A DNA stretch of 64,000 nucleotides, taken from assembly GCF_036237315.1 (NCBI RefSeq), contig NZ_CP108356.1, positions 8,065,501-8,129,500 on the forward strand. The letters run 5' to 3'. The stretch comes from Streptomyces sp. NBC_01351. Its GTDB lineage: Bacteria > Actinomycetota > Actinomycetes > Streptomycetales > Streptomycetaceae. Below are positions 42,098-50,808 of the stretch, one piece after another; positions within the stretch are counted from its first letter, which is position 1; every line of letters begins with the position of its first letter. The position numbers were made by a program, and so were the translations under genes. The notes beneath the pieces are model-generated. The model ran no database searches. It was not told the origin of the DNA and worked only from the letters and a program-made list of their open reading frames with translations.

Positions 42098-42766
42098 TCA
42101 GTTCTGCGCCCGGCCAGGTGAGATGCGCACGGTACGGAGGACCACCTCGTTCCTTGGCTTCCCGTCCTGGCCGCCGCCTGCCACTCCGGTCTCAGCGATC
42201 TTGTCCAGGACGCCTAGGCCGGAGGTGATGCGGCCGAAGGGTGTGTAGTTCGGGGGCAGGGGGCTGTCCTTGTAGACGAGGAAGAACTGGCTGCCGTTGG
42301 TGCCGGGTCCCGCGTTGGCCATCGCGACGGTCCCGGCAGGGTAGGTGCCGCCCGCGACGGTGACATCACTCAGGTTCTCGTCGGGGTACCGGTAGCCCGG
42401 TCCGCCGGTTCCGGTGCCGCTCGGGTCCCCGCACTGCAGGACGAAGATGCCCCCCGTTGTCAGCCGATGGCACGGCGTCCCGTCGAAGTAGTGCTGGGCG
42501 GCCAGGCTCTGGAAGGCGTTGGCCGTGCAGGGGGCATCCCTGGTCAGTGCGTCAAAGGAGACCGCGCCGGAGTTGAGGTTGAGCGTCGCCGTGTACGGCT
42601 GCAGCCCCCTGACATCGGTGGTCGGCAGGTCCACCTTCTTGCTCGCCGTACCCGCCGGTTTGTAGGTGCAGCTGCCGGGTGCGGGGGCGGCGGCCGCGGA
42701 AGGAACCGTCAGCAGGCCGGCGGCGAGAACGGTACCTGTCGTGGCTCGAAGCAGGGGCACATACAC
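42098..42766 (-). CDS. exported cyclophilin-type peptidyl-prolyl isomerase
   Basis: 222 aa. Signal peptide about 1-27 (LLRATTGTVLAAGLLTVPSAAAA). Cyclophilin core: FDGTPCHRLTTGGIFVLQCGDPSGTGTGGPGY...MANAGPGTNGSQFFLVYKDSPLPPNYTPFGRITSGLGVLDKIAETG. The usual active-site Arg and Phe (HRL, SQFF) are present; the loop Trp/His are shifted. Proline isomerisation of exported proteins. Start GTG 42766 is tentative. Confidence 0.92.
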   Translation of the reverse strand: MYVPLLRATTGTVLAAGLLTVPSAAAAPAPGSCTYKPAGTASKKVDLPTTDVRGLQPYTATLNLNSGAVSFDALTRDAPCTANAFQSLAAQHYFDGTPCHRLTTGGIFVLQCGDPSGTGTGGPGYRYPDENLSDVTVAGGTYPAGTVAMANAGPGTNGSQFFLVYKDSPLPPNYTPFGRITSGLGVLDKIAETGVAGGGQDGKPRNEVVLRTVRISPGRAQN

Positions 42767-43028
42767 GAGCTGATCCCATCGTCGGGGGTTATTCGATCTT
42801 CATAGCGGGACGCCGCCCAGTTGCCGGCCACAACACGGGAGACGTCGCCCGAACGGGATCGCAGGGGTCTCGGTCAGGGCCGGCCGCGGCGGCCGCCGGT
42901 TGAGCGCGGTGGCGGCCGGGGAATGAGCGCGTTCCGCGCGGCTGTGCTGCGTGCCGTACTGCCGGCCGACGCGCGGTGTCCTGCGGGGTGTCGGCCGGGC
43001 TGGGGTGCGGGCAGGGAGACTTCCGGGC

Positions 43029-43916
43029 ATGGATGTGGAGTCGGTGGCGGTGGAGTTGTACGGGCTTCGGCCGTCGGAGTTCACCGCGGCCCGGGACGAG
43101 TACGTGGCCAAGGCCCGCAAGGCAGGGGACAGGGAGCTCGCCGTCGCGATCGCGGCGTTGCGGAAACCGACCGTTGCGGTGTGGACGGCCGGGCTGCCGG
43201 CCTGCCGCCGGCCGCAGGAGGCGCAGAGCCTCGTCCAGCTCGGTGAGGCGCTGCGTACCGCGCACCGGACGCTGGATGCCGAGCAGTTGCGGAAGCTGTC
43301 GCATGAGCAGCATGTGGTCATCGGGCGCCTCGCGAGCACGGCGCGCGCTCTGGCCGCCGAGGCCGGGCAGGCGGTGAGTGAGCCGGTGCTGCACGAGGTC
43401 GAGCAGATCCTCCACGCGGTCCTCGCCGACGCCGACGTCGCCGCGCAGTGGGCGGCAGGCCGCCTGGTGAAGGCTCCGGACGCCGTGCTGGGATTCACCG
43501 GCCTGGAACCGCTGCCCGGCGCCGCTCCTCCCCGACGGGTACAGGCGGCCCGGCCCGCTACCTCCACAACGGAGCAAGTGCAGCCCCCGCAACCGGCTGC
43601 GGGCGCGCGGGTGGAGCAGGCACGCCGCGAGCGCGTGAAGGCGGCCCGGACGGAGTTGGCCGAGGCCAGGGCGGAGGCGGAGCGCCTGGAGGCTGCGCAA
43701 GCCGCCGCGCAGGAGCTGGCTGACCGCGCGGCCGCTGCTGTGGCGGAGGCCAAGGAGGACGTACGGGCCGCGAGGGAGCGGATGGAGACGGCACGCGAGG
43801 CGAGCGCGGACGCGGCCGCCCGACAACGGGAGGCCGGGCGAGCGGCGGTGAAGGCGCGGGCGCAGGTGGATGCGGCGGCCCGGCAGCTCGAAACGCTCAC
43901 CGACGCCGAGGGGTGA
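43029..43916 (+). CDS. coiled-coil protein of unknown function
   Basis: 295 aa. Residues 1-150 are a globular helical domain (VESVAVELYGLRPSEFTAARDEYVAKARKAGDRELAVAIAALRKPTVAVWTAGL is reminiscent of a recurrent Streptomyces family). Residues about 190-285 are a long Ala/Glu/Arg coiled coil. AGGGAG about 10 nt before ATG. No enzyme motif seen. Confidence 0.75.
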   Translation: MDVESVAVELYGLRPSEFTAARDEYVAKARKAGDRELAVAIAALRKPTVAVWTAGLPACRRPQEAQSLVQLGEALRTAHRTLDAEQLRKLSHEQHVVIGRLASTARALAAEAGQAVSEPVLHEVEQILHAVLADADVAAQWAAGRLVKAPDAVLGFTGLEPLPGAAPPRRVQAARPATSTTEQVQPPQPAAGARVEQARRERVKAARTELAEARAEAERLEAAQAAAQELADRAAAAVAEAKEDVRAARERMETAREASADAAARQREAGRAAVKARAQVDAAARQLETLTDAEG

Positions 43917-44054
43917 GGCTGCTTCTGAGTCAGCGCGGTGCGGGTCCACGTGGTGTCGTTCGTTTGTCGGATGGAGCCCCGTGGCACGCTACTGCCAGGT
44001 GTAAGCGATCCCTGGCCGGAAAGGTGGTGCGGGGACCGGTCTCGGTCGGCGAGC

Positions 44055-44429
44055 ATGGCGGGCATGCGGCAGAGGTCACCTCAGGAGAAGAAGCGGCTGA
44101 GCTATCTGAAGGACCGCCGGAACGTCTACGGCGAGAACCAGAAGAGCTCGCGGAAGAACATCCCGCGCGCGCGGCGGGCCGGGCACCATGCGCTGCGTCG
44201 TGGCGAGCAGCTGGCGCTGGAGCGGCTTCGGGCGTTCGGCGGGGCGGTGGACGACTCGGAGGTGCGGTTCGCTCGCAGAGGGACCGGTCAGTGGCGGAAA
44301 TCTGGGGACGCGCCTCTCGGTGAGGTGGTCTCGTACCAGCTGGAGCGCCGGGCCCAGCTCGGCATCGACACTGCCCCGCGCAACCAGGAACGGCTGCAGC
44401 GCATCGGGCGGGCGAGGCGGCGTTCCTAG
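44055..44429 (+). CDS. small basic conserved hypothetical protein
   Basis: 124 aa (MRQRSPQEKKRLSYLKDRRNVYGENQKSSRKNIPRARRAGHHALRRGEQLALERLR). Very basic N-terminus, possibly nucleic-acid binding; helical C-terminus (LGEVVSYQLERRAQLGIDTAPRNQERLQRI). Resembles a common actinobacterial hypothetical. ATG 44055 or 44064; the ribosome site is weak. Confidence 0.65.
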   Translation: MAGMRQRSPQEKKRLSYLKDRRNVYGENQKSSRKNIPRARRAGHHALRRGEQLALERLRAFGGAVDDSEVRFARRGTGQWRKSGDAPLGEVVSYQLERRAQLGIDTAPRNQERLQRIGRARRRS

Positions 44430-44758
44430 GAGCGGATAAGAGGGTGGGTCCCGACGCGGCTGCTGAGGACCTCGACCCGCCGCTGGTACTCCCGATTGAG
44501 GCCGGCTCACTTCCTTGGGGGAGAGGATTCACTGCAGAAACGAGCCTGAGCTCTCCGCCTCGTCAGGAGCGAGGTAGCCGCCCTTGCCCGGCCGGCCACT
44601 CGTCCGAGTGCGCCGGCTGCGGCCGCGCGGCTGCCCCGGTCTTGGCGCCGTAGATGCCCTCGGTTCCGCCGCTGTGCATGAGCGGCGCCCGCGCGAGGCA
44701 CGGCCGGGTACGGAGCACCGGCTCCGGCAGGCAGATGTTGCTCCGGTAGCGTGGCCGG
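44430..44758. other. intergenic region, no gene
   Basis: No convincing frame. The end holds the TAGCGT promoter box described separately. Confidence 0.45.
44747..44752 (+). promoter_or_regulatory. -10 box of leaderless promoter
   Basis: TAGCGT ends 6 nt before GTG 44759; no Shine-Dalgarno sequence is present. Confidence 0.45.
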
Positions 44759-45451
44759 GTGATCTCCGGTGATGCCCTCCTGAAGCGGCTGCGGGCACTG
44801 GCCGCCCGAGTCCCGTTCGACCTCGCGGTACAAGCCGGCGCCACGGCCGCCGACTTCGACCGCTGGCCCGTCCCCGTGCCGGCCGAGGCCCGCGAACTGC
44901 TGGGCCGGCTCGGCGGCTTCGCCGTACCGCCGGTGGAGTTCACACTGACCGGCCACCCCCGCCAGGCCGGCGACCACGGCCTCCCGCACCCCCACTGGCT
45001 GGTCACCGACGACGGAGGCGGCGGCGTCACCTGGGTCGACATCGAGGCCGACGGTCGGTGGGGCCAGGTGCTGATGCAGTACCGCGAGGGCGGCCTCCAC
45101 GTGGAGGCCGACTCGCTGACGCACTGGCTCGACCGGCTCATCGGCACGGCGGAGGAACTGGTCGACGAGACCGGCTTCGAGGAGGGCGTCCAGCCGTATG
45201 CCGACGATTTCTGGGACCTCCTGCAGCTCGACGGCCCCGACCTGCCGCTGCACCCCGCAGCCGAACTCCGTGGCAGTCCGGACCCGGTGGTCGCCCGCCT
45301 CGCCGAGCGCGTGCCGGGCGGCGCGCTGATCGCCGACCTCCGCGGAGTCCTGCCGGGCAGCCGCGCCCGCTTCGACCGGGCGCTCAGGCGCTACCGCCTG
45401 GACCGGGCTGTCGGTGGCCCGGTGTTCGCCGCCGTTCCCAGCGACGACTGA
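44759..45451 (+). CDS. SMI1/KNR4-like (SUKH-type) hypothetical protein
   Basis: 230 aa. The WPVPVPAEARELLGRLGGF entry and HPHWLVTDDGGGGVTWVDIEADGRWGQVLMQYREGGLHVEADSLTHWLDRLI pattern (a loop, a W/D-rich strand pair, then LxxWLDxL helix) resemble SMI1_KNR4/SUKH domains, which serve in contact-toxin immunity or unknown roles. C-terminal 70 residues are helical. Leaderless GTG. Confidence 0.65.
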   Translation: MISGDALLKRLRALAARVPFDLAVQAGATAADFDRWPVPVPAEARELLGRLGGFAVPPVEFTLTGHPRQAGDHGLPHPHWLVTDDGGGGVTWVDIEADGRWGQVLMQYREGGLHVEADSLTHWLDRLIGTAEELVDETGFEEGVQPYADDFWDLLQLDGPDLPLHPAAELRGSPDPVVARLAERVPGGALIADLRGVLPGSRARFDRALRRYRLDRAVGGPVFAAVPSDD

Positions 45452-45871
45452 CCTGGGGCCGGCAGGGAATCAGCCGCTCTCGGTGACGTCGCCGACGGCG
45501 CAGGCGAATCCCTTCACCAGGGCGTGCGGGCGACGGCCGATCCGACCTGCGGCCGGCACCCTGCCATCGCGCGGGAGGACGGCCGCTTGGGCAACCGCGA
45601 CTCCCTCTCGCCGTGCCGCCGTGCCCCGTGCCGCCGTGTCCCCATCTGCCACGTCACCAGCACCGCACGGTGCCCTGCCGCGGCCCCGAGAGGCAAACGG
45701 CGTCCGGACGAGCGGGGACGAACCTGCGCCGCCGGTGGAGTCACCGGAACTGCTCCAACCCGGCAACGTGTCACGGCCGCATACCCACGGACACCACTGG
45801 AAAGACCGAGTCCGACATACGGTCGAGGGACCGGCCGACCCCTGCCGCCAGCACCGGAACAGGAGCAGCCC
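45452..45871. other. intergenic region, no gene seen
   Basis: Only the ribosome site AGGAGCAGCCC of the next gene stands out, at the right end. No frame resembles a protein. Confidence 0.45.
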
Positions 45872-46477
45872 ATGCTTCTCTACGCCCAGACCCCAGCACG
45901 GCGGAACCGCCAGATCCTCGCGGACCTGATCGCCGTACTCCTGATCGCCGCCGCGGTGTGGTTCGCCCTGACCGTCCACGGCGCGATCATGCAGCTGGCC
46001 GAGCCCGGACGTAAGGTCGAGAGCTCCGGCGAAAGCCTGGCCAACGCCCTCGACGAAGCCGGCGACACAGCCTCGGACGTGCCACTCGTCGGCGACCTCC
46101 TGAGGAAACCGTTCCAGTCCGCGGCCGACGCCGGCACCGGACTCGCCGACGCAGGACAGTCACTGCAGGACGTAGTCAGCCAAGTGGCCACCTTGGCCAC
46201 ACTTGCCCTGATCATCCTCCCCGTCGCCCTCATCCTGCTGCTGTGGCTTCCCCTGCGCGTGCGCTGGATCCTCCGCAGCGCCACCATGCGACGCCTCCTC
46301 GACGCCCCCGGAGGCGCCGACCTGCTCGCCCTGCGCGCCCTCACCGGACCGCCGCGCGCACTCTCCACGATCCCCAACCCTCCAGGCGGCCTCGCCGATG
46401 CCTGGCGCCGCGGCGACCGGCAAGTCATCGCCGACCTGTCCGAGATCGCCCTCAGGCGAGCGGGCCTGAAGCCCTGA
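45872..46477 (+). CDS. membrane protein of unknown function
   Basis: 201 aa. Two membrane helices (about 14-34 and 110-130) separated by a helical stretch with Ala/Asp; C-terminal domain cytosolic with a short IADLSEIALRRAG helix. Hydropathy fits a two-pass protein with cytosolic ends. AGGAG precedes ATG. No family recognised. Confidence 0.7.
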   Translation: MLLYAQTPARRNRQILADLIAVLLIAAAVWFALTVHGAIMQLAEPGRKVESSGESLANALDEAGDTASDVPLVGDLLRKPFQSAADAGTGLADAGQSLQDVVSQVATLATLALIILPVALILLLWLPLRVRWILRSATMRRLLDAPGGADLLALRALTGPPRALSTIPNPPGGLADAWRRGDRQVIADLSEIALRRAGLKP

Positions 46478-46576
46478 CGGGCGAAGCAGGGGAGAAGAGC
46501 GAGCCCAGAAGGAGCGGTGCGGACCCGTCGGTAAATGACTCGACACCCATCGCACCGATCAGTGAGGCTTCGCGCG

Positions 46577-47083
46577 ATGACCAGAATCGACGACACACCT
46601 CCCGCGTGGGACGAGCGCAGCCAGCTCACCACGTTCCTCGACTACATCCGTGATACCGCCCGCGCCAAATGCGCAGGCGTCTCCGCGGAGAACGCCCGCA
46701 AGGCGCTCCTGCCGGGCTCGCCGCTGATGACCCTGAGCGGCGTGATCAACCACCTCCGCTGGGTCGAGTACTACTGGTTCCAGGTGGTCTTCCTCGGCGA
46801 GGAGGACCACGGCCCCTGGACCGAGGAGGACCCGGACCGCGAGATGCGGATCGCCGTGGACTTCCCGCTCGCGCAGCTGCTCGACGAGTACGCGGAACAG
46901 AGCGCCCGCTACCGCGAACTGGTCGCTGCGGCGGCCCTGGACGACCGGGCCGAGCGCGCCGTCCGCAACGGCCTCCACGTCGACCTGCGCTGGATCCTCC
47001 TCCACCTCACCGAGGAGACGGCCCGCCACAACGGCCACCTGGACATCCTGCGCGAGATGCTCGACGGTACGACCGGAGACTAG
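46577..47083 (+). CDS. DinB-superfamily protein
   Basis: 168 aa. Family signs: HLRWVEYYWFQVVFLGE with the conserved metal-binding His near residue 63 and VDLRWILLHLTEETARHNGHLDILREMLDG with the other two His ligands, as in the DinB four-helix metal proteins. Function in Streptomyces is mostly unknown; many use mycothiol. ATG 46577 with GTGAGG upstream. Confidence 0.85.
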   Translation: MTRIDDTPPAWDERSQLTTFLDYIRDTARAKCAGVSAENARKALLPGSPLMTLSGVINHLRWVEYYWFQVVFLGEEDHGPWTEEDPDREMRIAVDFPLAQLLDEYAEQSARYRELVAAAALDDRAERAVRNGLHVDLRWILLHLTEETARHNGHLDILREMLDGTTGD

Positions 47084-47437
47084 ACCGCCGGCGCGCACGT
47101 CCGCCGCCTCACCCAGCCCTCCCACCAATCGCCGTCGGCGCCCCTGAACCCCGCCGATCGAGCGGGGTCGACGACCGTGCCGCCTACGCCTACGCCGCCG
47201 TCGCCCTCGCCTGCGTGCCGGGCCAAGGGCAGCGGCCCGGCCGGGGTGCCGGCGGCCCGCAGGGCGAACCTGGCCTCGCTCGGGGGTCCTTGCGCGGCAC
47301 GCGGGGCACGCGGGGCAGGCGCGGCGGCAACGCAAGACGCTGCCTCCGCGCGCCGAACCAGACGCGCAGACAGCGTAGTTGAGCCAGTCCTGGCAGCTGT
47401 GACCGGCGTGCCTGGTGGGGGTGCCAGCCGCTATGTA
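47084..47437. other. intergenic region, no gene
   Basis: No recognisable frame. TAATGT at 47436-47441 could serve as a -10 for the following gene. Confidence 0.4.
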
Positions 47438-48724
47438 ATGTCACATCGCATGATGCTCTTACGTCGTGCGGCATCAGCCGCCGCCCTCCTCCTCACCGCC
47501 CTGCCCATAGCGGTCACCTCGCCCGCGCACGCGGCCGACGGGGCGTCCTCCTGCCGCCATGCGGCCTCCGCACCGCTCGACGCCGAACAGGCACGGCTCG
47601 CGGACGCCCGTACCACCGCCCTGGTCGAGCGGGCCGGGTTCGCGGACTTCGTACGGCGCCTGCCCGCAGCCCTGTGTACGACGCGCAGCGCCGCCGAGGC
47701 CGAACGGCTCCTCGACTCCTGGGGTCAGGCCCTGTGGCAGGCCTCAGTACGACGGGCCCAGGGACAGCGGCACGGCGACCTCGCCCCCGGGGACGACCGG
47801 CCGCTGTACTGGGCGCGGCTCTCCATGACCGCCGTACTCGCCCGCTGGCAGCCGGAGTTCACCATCGACCGGGCGGCGCTCCGCGCCCGCTTCGAGGACG
47901 CCTCCCGCGGCCTGACCGACAACGACTTCCGGCCTGCGCCCGGCGTACGACGGATCTTCATCAGCGGGTTCGACCCCTTCGGCCTCGACGCGGAGATCCG
48001 CCGCGCCAACCCGTCCGGCTCGGCCGCCCTCCAGCTCAACGGGCGCCGTGTGGTCCTCGCCGACGGCAGTCCCGCCGAGATCCGCGCGGTCGTCCTGCCC
48101 GTACGCTACGCCGACTTCGACGCCGGCATGGTGGAGCGGGCGTTCGCCCCGCGCCTGGCGGCGGCCGGCCACGCCCCGGCCGACATCATCACCACCGTCA
48201 GCCAGGGCTACCCCGGCATCTTCACCCTGGAGGACTGGGCGGGGCGGGCACGGTCCGCCGACCCGTACCCCGACAACGCGCGCGCCCTCTCCGGCGGCAC
48301 CCGCGAGCGTCCGGTGACGGCCCCCGGCCTCGGCCCGGGCCCGGAGTTCATCCGCACCACCCTGCCCGCCGACGCGGTGACCGCCGCCGTACAGACGCCC
48401 TACCCCGTCCTCCTCAACACCGAGGTCACCGAGATCCCGGCCGGTGCCACGACTCCCGTCGACCGGATTGACGGCCCGACACCGGGCTCACGGGCCGTGG
48501 CGGGCGGAGGGGGCGGCTACCTCTCCAACGAGGTCGCCTACCGATCCAACCGGCTGCGCGCCGAACTCGCCCCGCACCTGCCCGGCGGCCACCTCCACAC
48601 CCCGGTGCTCACCGGCCTGCCGGCCGACTCCCGGCTGCTGACCGGTCCCGAGTTCGAACGGAACGAGAGCGCGATCACCGCGGAGGTCCGCGCCGTCCTC
48701 GAACACGCCGCCGTGCGGCGGTAG
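47438..48724 (+). CDS. secreted C15 peptidase-like protein lacking the catalytic Cys
   Basis: 428 aa. Signal peptide MSHRMMLLRRAASAAALLLTALPIAVTSPAHA. After an N-terminal helical region comes a pyroglutamyl-peptidase fold: RIFISGFDPFGLDAEIRRANPSGSAA (GFDPFG..NPS), VSQGYPGIFTLE (active Glu region) and GGHLHTPVLTG (active His). Where C15 enzymes have YxC at the catalytic Cys, this one has GGYLSNE, Ser about residue 363. ATG 47450 could be a leaderless start. Confidence 0.8.
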   Translation: MSHRMMLLRRAASAAALLLTALPIAVTSPAHAADGASSCRHAASAPLDAEQARLADARTTALVERAGFADFVRRLPAALCTTRSAAEAERLLDSWGQALWQASVRRAQGQRHGDLAPGDDRPLYWARLSMTAVLARWQPEFTIDRAALRARFEDASRGLTDNDFRPAPGVRRIFISGFDPFGLDAEIRRANPSGSAALQLNGRRVVLADGSPAEIRAVVLPVRYADFDAGMVERAFAPRLAAAGHAPADIITTVSQGYPGIFTLEDWAGRARSADPYPDNARALSGGTRERPVTAPGLGPGPEFIRTTLPADAVTAAVQTPYPVLLNTEVTEIPAGATTPVDRIDGPTPGSRAVAGGGGGYLSNEVAYRSNRLRAELAPHLPGGHLHTPVLTGLPADSRLLTGPEFERNESAITAEVRAVLEHAAVRR

Positions 48725-48919
48725 CCGCCGCCCCGCCTGAGGTGCGTTACCCCGCCATGGGGCAGGATGGCAGCCCGTTCCGGAATGCGTACACACGCCC
48801 GAACGCGGTTTACAGCACGACGAACTGACAGGTGACAAGGTGACGACACACCTCATACGACGGCTGGCAGCGCCCGCCGCCAAGCCCCCGAACCGGAGGC
48901 GCGCAGCGCAGGAGGTCCG

Positions 48920-50035
48920 TTGAACCGCGATCTCGTCCTGCACGACTGGTTGGTCGCAGGTCTCGCGGTCGCGGCGGGCGCCGCGGCCGGACTGCTGCTG
49001 CGCGCCCTCTTGCGGTGGCTGGGCCGGCACGCCGAACGCACCCGGTGGCGGGGGGACGACGTCATCGTCGACGCGCTGCGCACCATCGCCCCGGGCGCCG
49101 CGCTCATCGCGGGCGCCGCGGTGGCCGCCACGACCCTGCCGCTCACCGCGCGGGTCTCGGGGTTCGTGAACCAGTCCCTGACCGCGCTGCTCATCCTCAT
49201 CGCCACCCTCACCACGGCCCGGGTCGTCGCGGGCATGGTCCAGTCCCTGGCGGGGGCGCGCACCGGAGTGGCCGCGTCCGCGTCCATCTTCGTCAACATC
49301 ACACGGATCGTGGTCCTCGTGATGGGCGCGCTCGTCGCCCTGGAGACCCTCGGCGTGTCCATCGCACCCCTGGTCACCGCCCTCGGAGTGGGCGGCCTGG
49401 CCGTCGCCCTGGCACTTCAGGACACCCTCGCCAACCTCTTCGCCGGAGTGCACATCCTCGCCTCGAAGACGGTGCAGCCCGGTGACTACATCCGGCTCAC
49501 CAGCGGCGAGGAGGGCTACGTCGTCGACATCAACTGGCGCAACACCGTGGTGCGCAACCTGTCGAACAATCTGGTCATCATCCCCAACGGGCGTCTCGCA
49601 CGGACGAACATGACCAACTTCACCCAGCCGGAAGCGCAGTTCACGATCCTGGTCCAGGTGGGAGTGGGCTACGAGAGCGACCTGGAGCACGTCGAGCGGG
49701 TGACCCTCGACGTCGTCGACGGCGTGATGGCCGACATCGACGGCGCGCTCCCGGAGCACGAAGCGGTCGTTCGCTTCCACACGTTCGCGGACTCCCGCAT
49801 CAACTTCACGGTGATCCTGGGCGTCGGCGAGTTCAGCGACCAGTACCGCATCAAGCACGAGTTCATCAAGCGCCTGCACCACCGCTTCCGGGCGGAGGGC
49901 ATCTCGATCCCCGCCCCCACCCGTACGGTCGCCCTCCGTCACGACGAGTCCCAGGATCCCTCGTCCTCGCACCCGCCACTCCCTCACCAGCGCGGGGCGT
50001 CACCGTCGATGGCCGGGGGGCCGAGGGCAACGTGA
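48920..50035 (+). CDS. MscS-family mechanosensitive channel
   Basis: 371 aa. About four membrane helices, the pore helix ITRIVVLVMGALVALETLGVSIAPLVTALGVGGLAVALALQDTLANLFAGV (G/A-rich TM3), then the QPGDYIRL...GYVVDINWRNTVVRNLSNNLVIIPN beta domain, and a C-terminal alpha/beta domain. TTG start; GGAGGT lies 3 nt before. Protects against hypo-osmotic shock in other bacteria. A strong terminator follows. Confidence 0.9.
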   Translation: MNRDLVLHDWLVAGLAVAAGAAAGLLLRALLRWLGRHAERTRWRGDDVIVDALRTIAPGAALIAGAAVAATTLPLTARVSGFVNQSLTALLILIATLTTARVVAGMVQSLAGARTGVAASASIFVNITRIVVLVMGALVALETLGVSIAPLVTALGVGGLAVALALQDTLANLFAGVHILASKTVQPGDYIRLTSGEEGYVVDINWRNTVVRNLSNNLVIIPNGRLARTNMTNFTQPEAQFTILVQVGVGYESDLEHVERVTLDVVDGVMADIDGALPEHEAVVRFHTFADSRINFTVILGVGEFSDQYRIKHEFIKRLHHRFRAEGISIPAPTRTVALRHDESQDPSSSHPPLPHQRGASPSMAGGPRAT

Positions 50036-50047
50036 CCCATGACGAGC

Positions 50048-50083
50048 TCAGGGGTGCCTTGCCCTCGGACAAGGCACCCCTGA
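50048..50083 (+). terminator. terminator of the MscS gene
   Basis: Perfect 14-bp stem TCAGGGGTGCCTTG/CAAGGCACCCCTGA (50048-50061 and 50070-50083) with an 8-nt loop. Thirteen bases after the stop. Confidence 0.8.
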
Positions 50084-50220
50084 CCGTCTTCACCGCCGCT
50101 TCCACGACTCAGATCGCCGCCATCGCCCCCGAGGCCCCGGCCCACATCTCGCCGTACCTGACCGACGACCCCCCTGGGGCGAGCGATGTTGTGGATGAAG
50201 ACCGGGTGTGAGGCCTTGGC

Positions 50221-50616
50221 CTAGGCTTCGGTCCACGTCTCCTCGCGGGTGCCGCGTGGCAGGGTGACGGCCATGATGTCGCTGGGGGCGTCCAAGGCGA
50301 GGCGGTGCCATCGCCCGCGTGGCACGATGGCCGCGGTTCCAGCACTCAGTTCGATCTCCTCCTCGTCGTCTCCCGGCTGTTCCGGACGGAGGACGATACG
50401 TATTCCGCCGGTGAGGCAGGAGACGAATTCGTCCGCCTCGGTGTGGATTTCCCAGTGGTCGCCGTGGACGTCGGCGTCGGTCTCGGCATGGGCGACCATC
50501 AGCAGCCAGCCGTCCCGCTCGAGCTCGGTGTCCGTTGTGGGCTGCTCGGTGTGCACCTGGCCGCCTGGGTGAAGGTGGACCAAGGATCCGAAGAGTTCGA
50601 CATGGGTGACAGTCAT
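50221..50616 (-). CDS. cupin-domain protein
   Basis: 131 aa. HTEADEFVSCLTGGIRIVLRP (cupin motif 1) and LSAGTAAIVPRGRWHRLAL (motif 2) place His/Glu ligands for a metal in a beta-barrel. Small-molecule binding; substrate unknown. GGAAGG lies upstream of ATG 50616. Confidence 0.85.
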   Translation of the reverse strand: MTVTHVELFGSLVHLHPGGQVHTEQPTTDTELERDGWLLMVAHAETDADVHGDHWEIHTEADEFVSCLTGGIRIVLRPEQPGDDEEEIELSAGTAAIVPRGRWHRLALDAPSDIMAVTLPRGTREETWTEA

Positions 50617-50691
50617 GCCAGGACGTCCTTCCTGCGATGGTCTTTCATCGGGTGAGGTGTGGGCATGGGATGCCTGCCTGGGTCGCCCGCG

Positions 50692-50808
50692 ACGACGTCA
50701 CTCGGCCAGGGCACGGCGCAGGGCTGCGGCGAGTGCGTAGTCGGTGCCCTTCGTCGCGCAGCGGGTCGGATTCCGCGGTGGCGACGTAGGCCGGTGGCAG
50801 GCCGGTCA
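50692..50808 (-). pseudogene. fragment of an alpha/beta hydrolase (HSL type)
   Basis: Minus strand encodes GLTGLPPAYVATAESDPLRDEG, the conserved LPPA.V..AE.DPLRDEG stretch that carries the acid Asp of HSL-type esterases; after a frameshift near 50740 it continues DYALAAALRRALAE-stop. Only about 38 codons remain. Confidence 0.55.
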
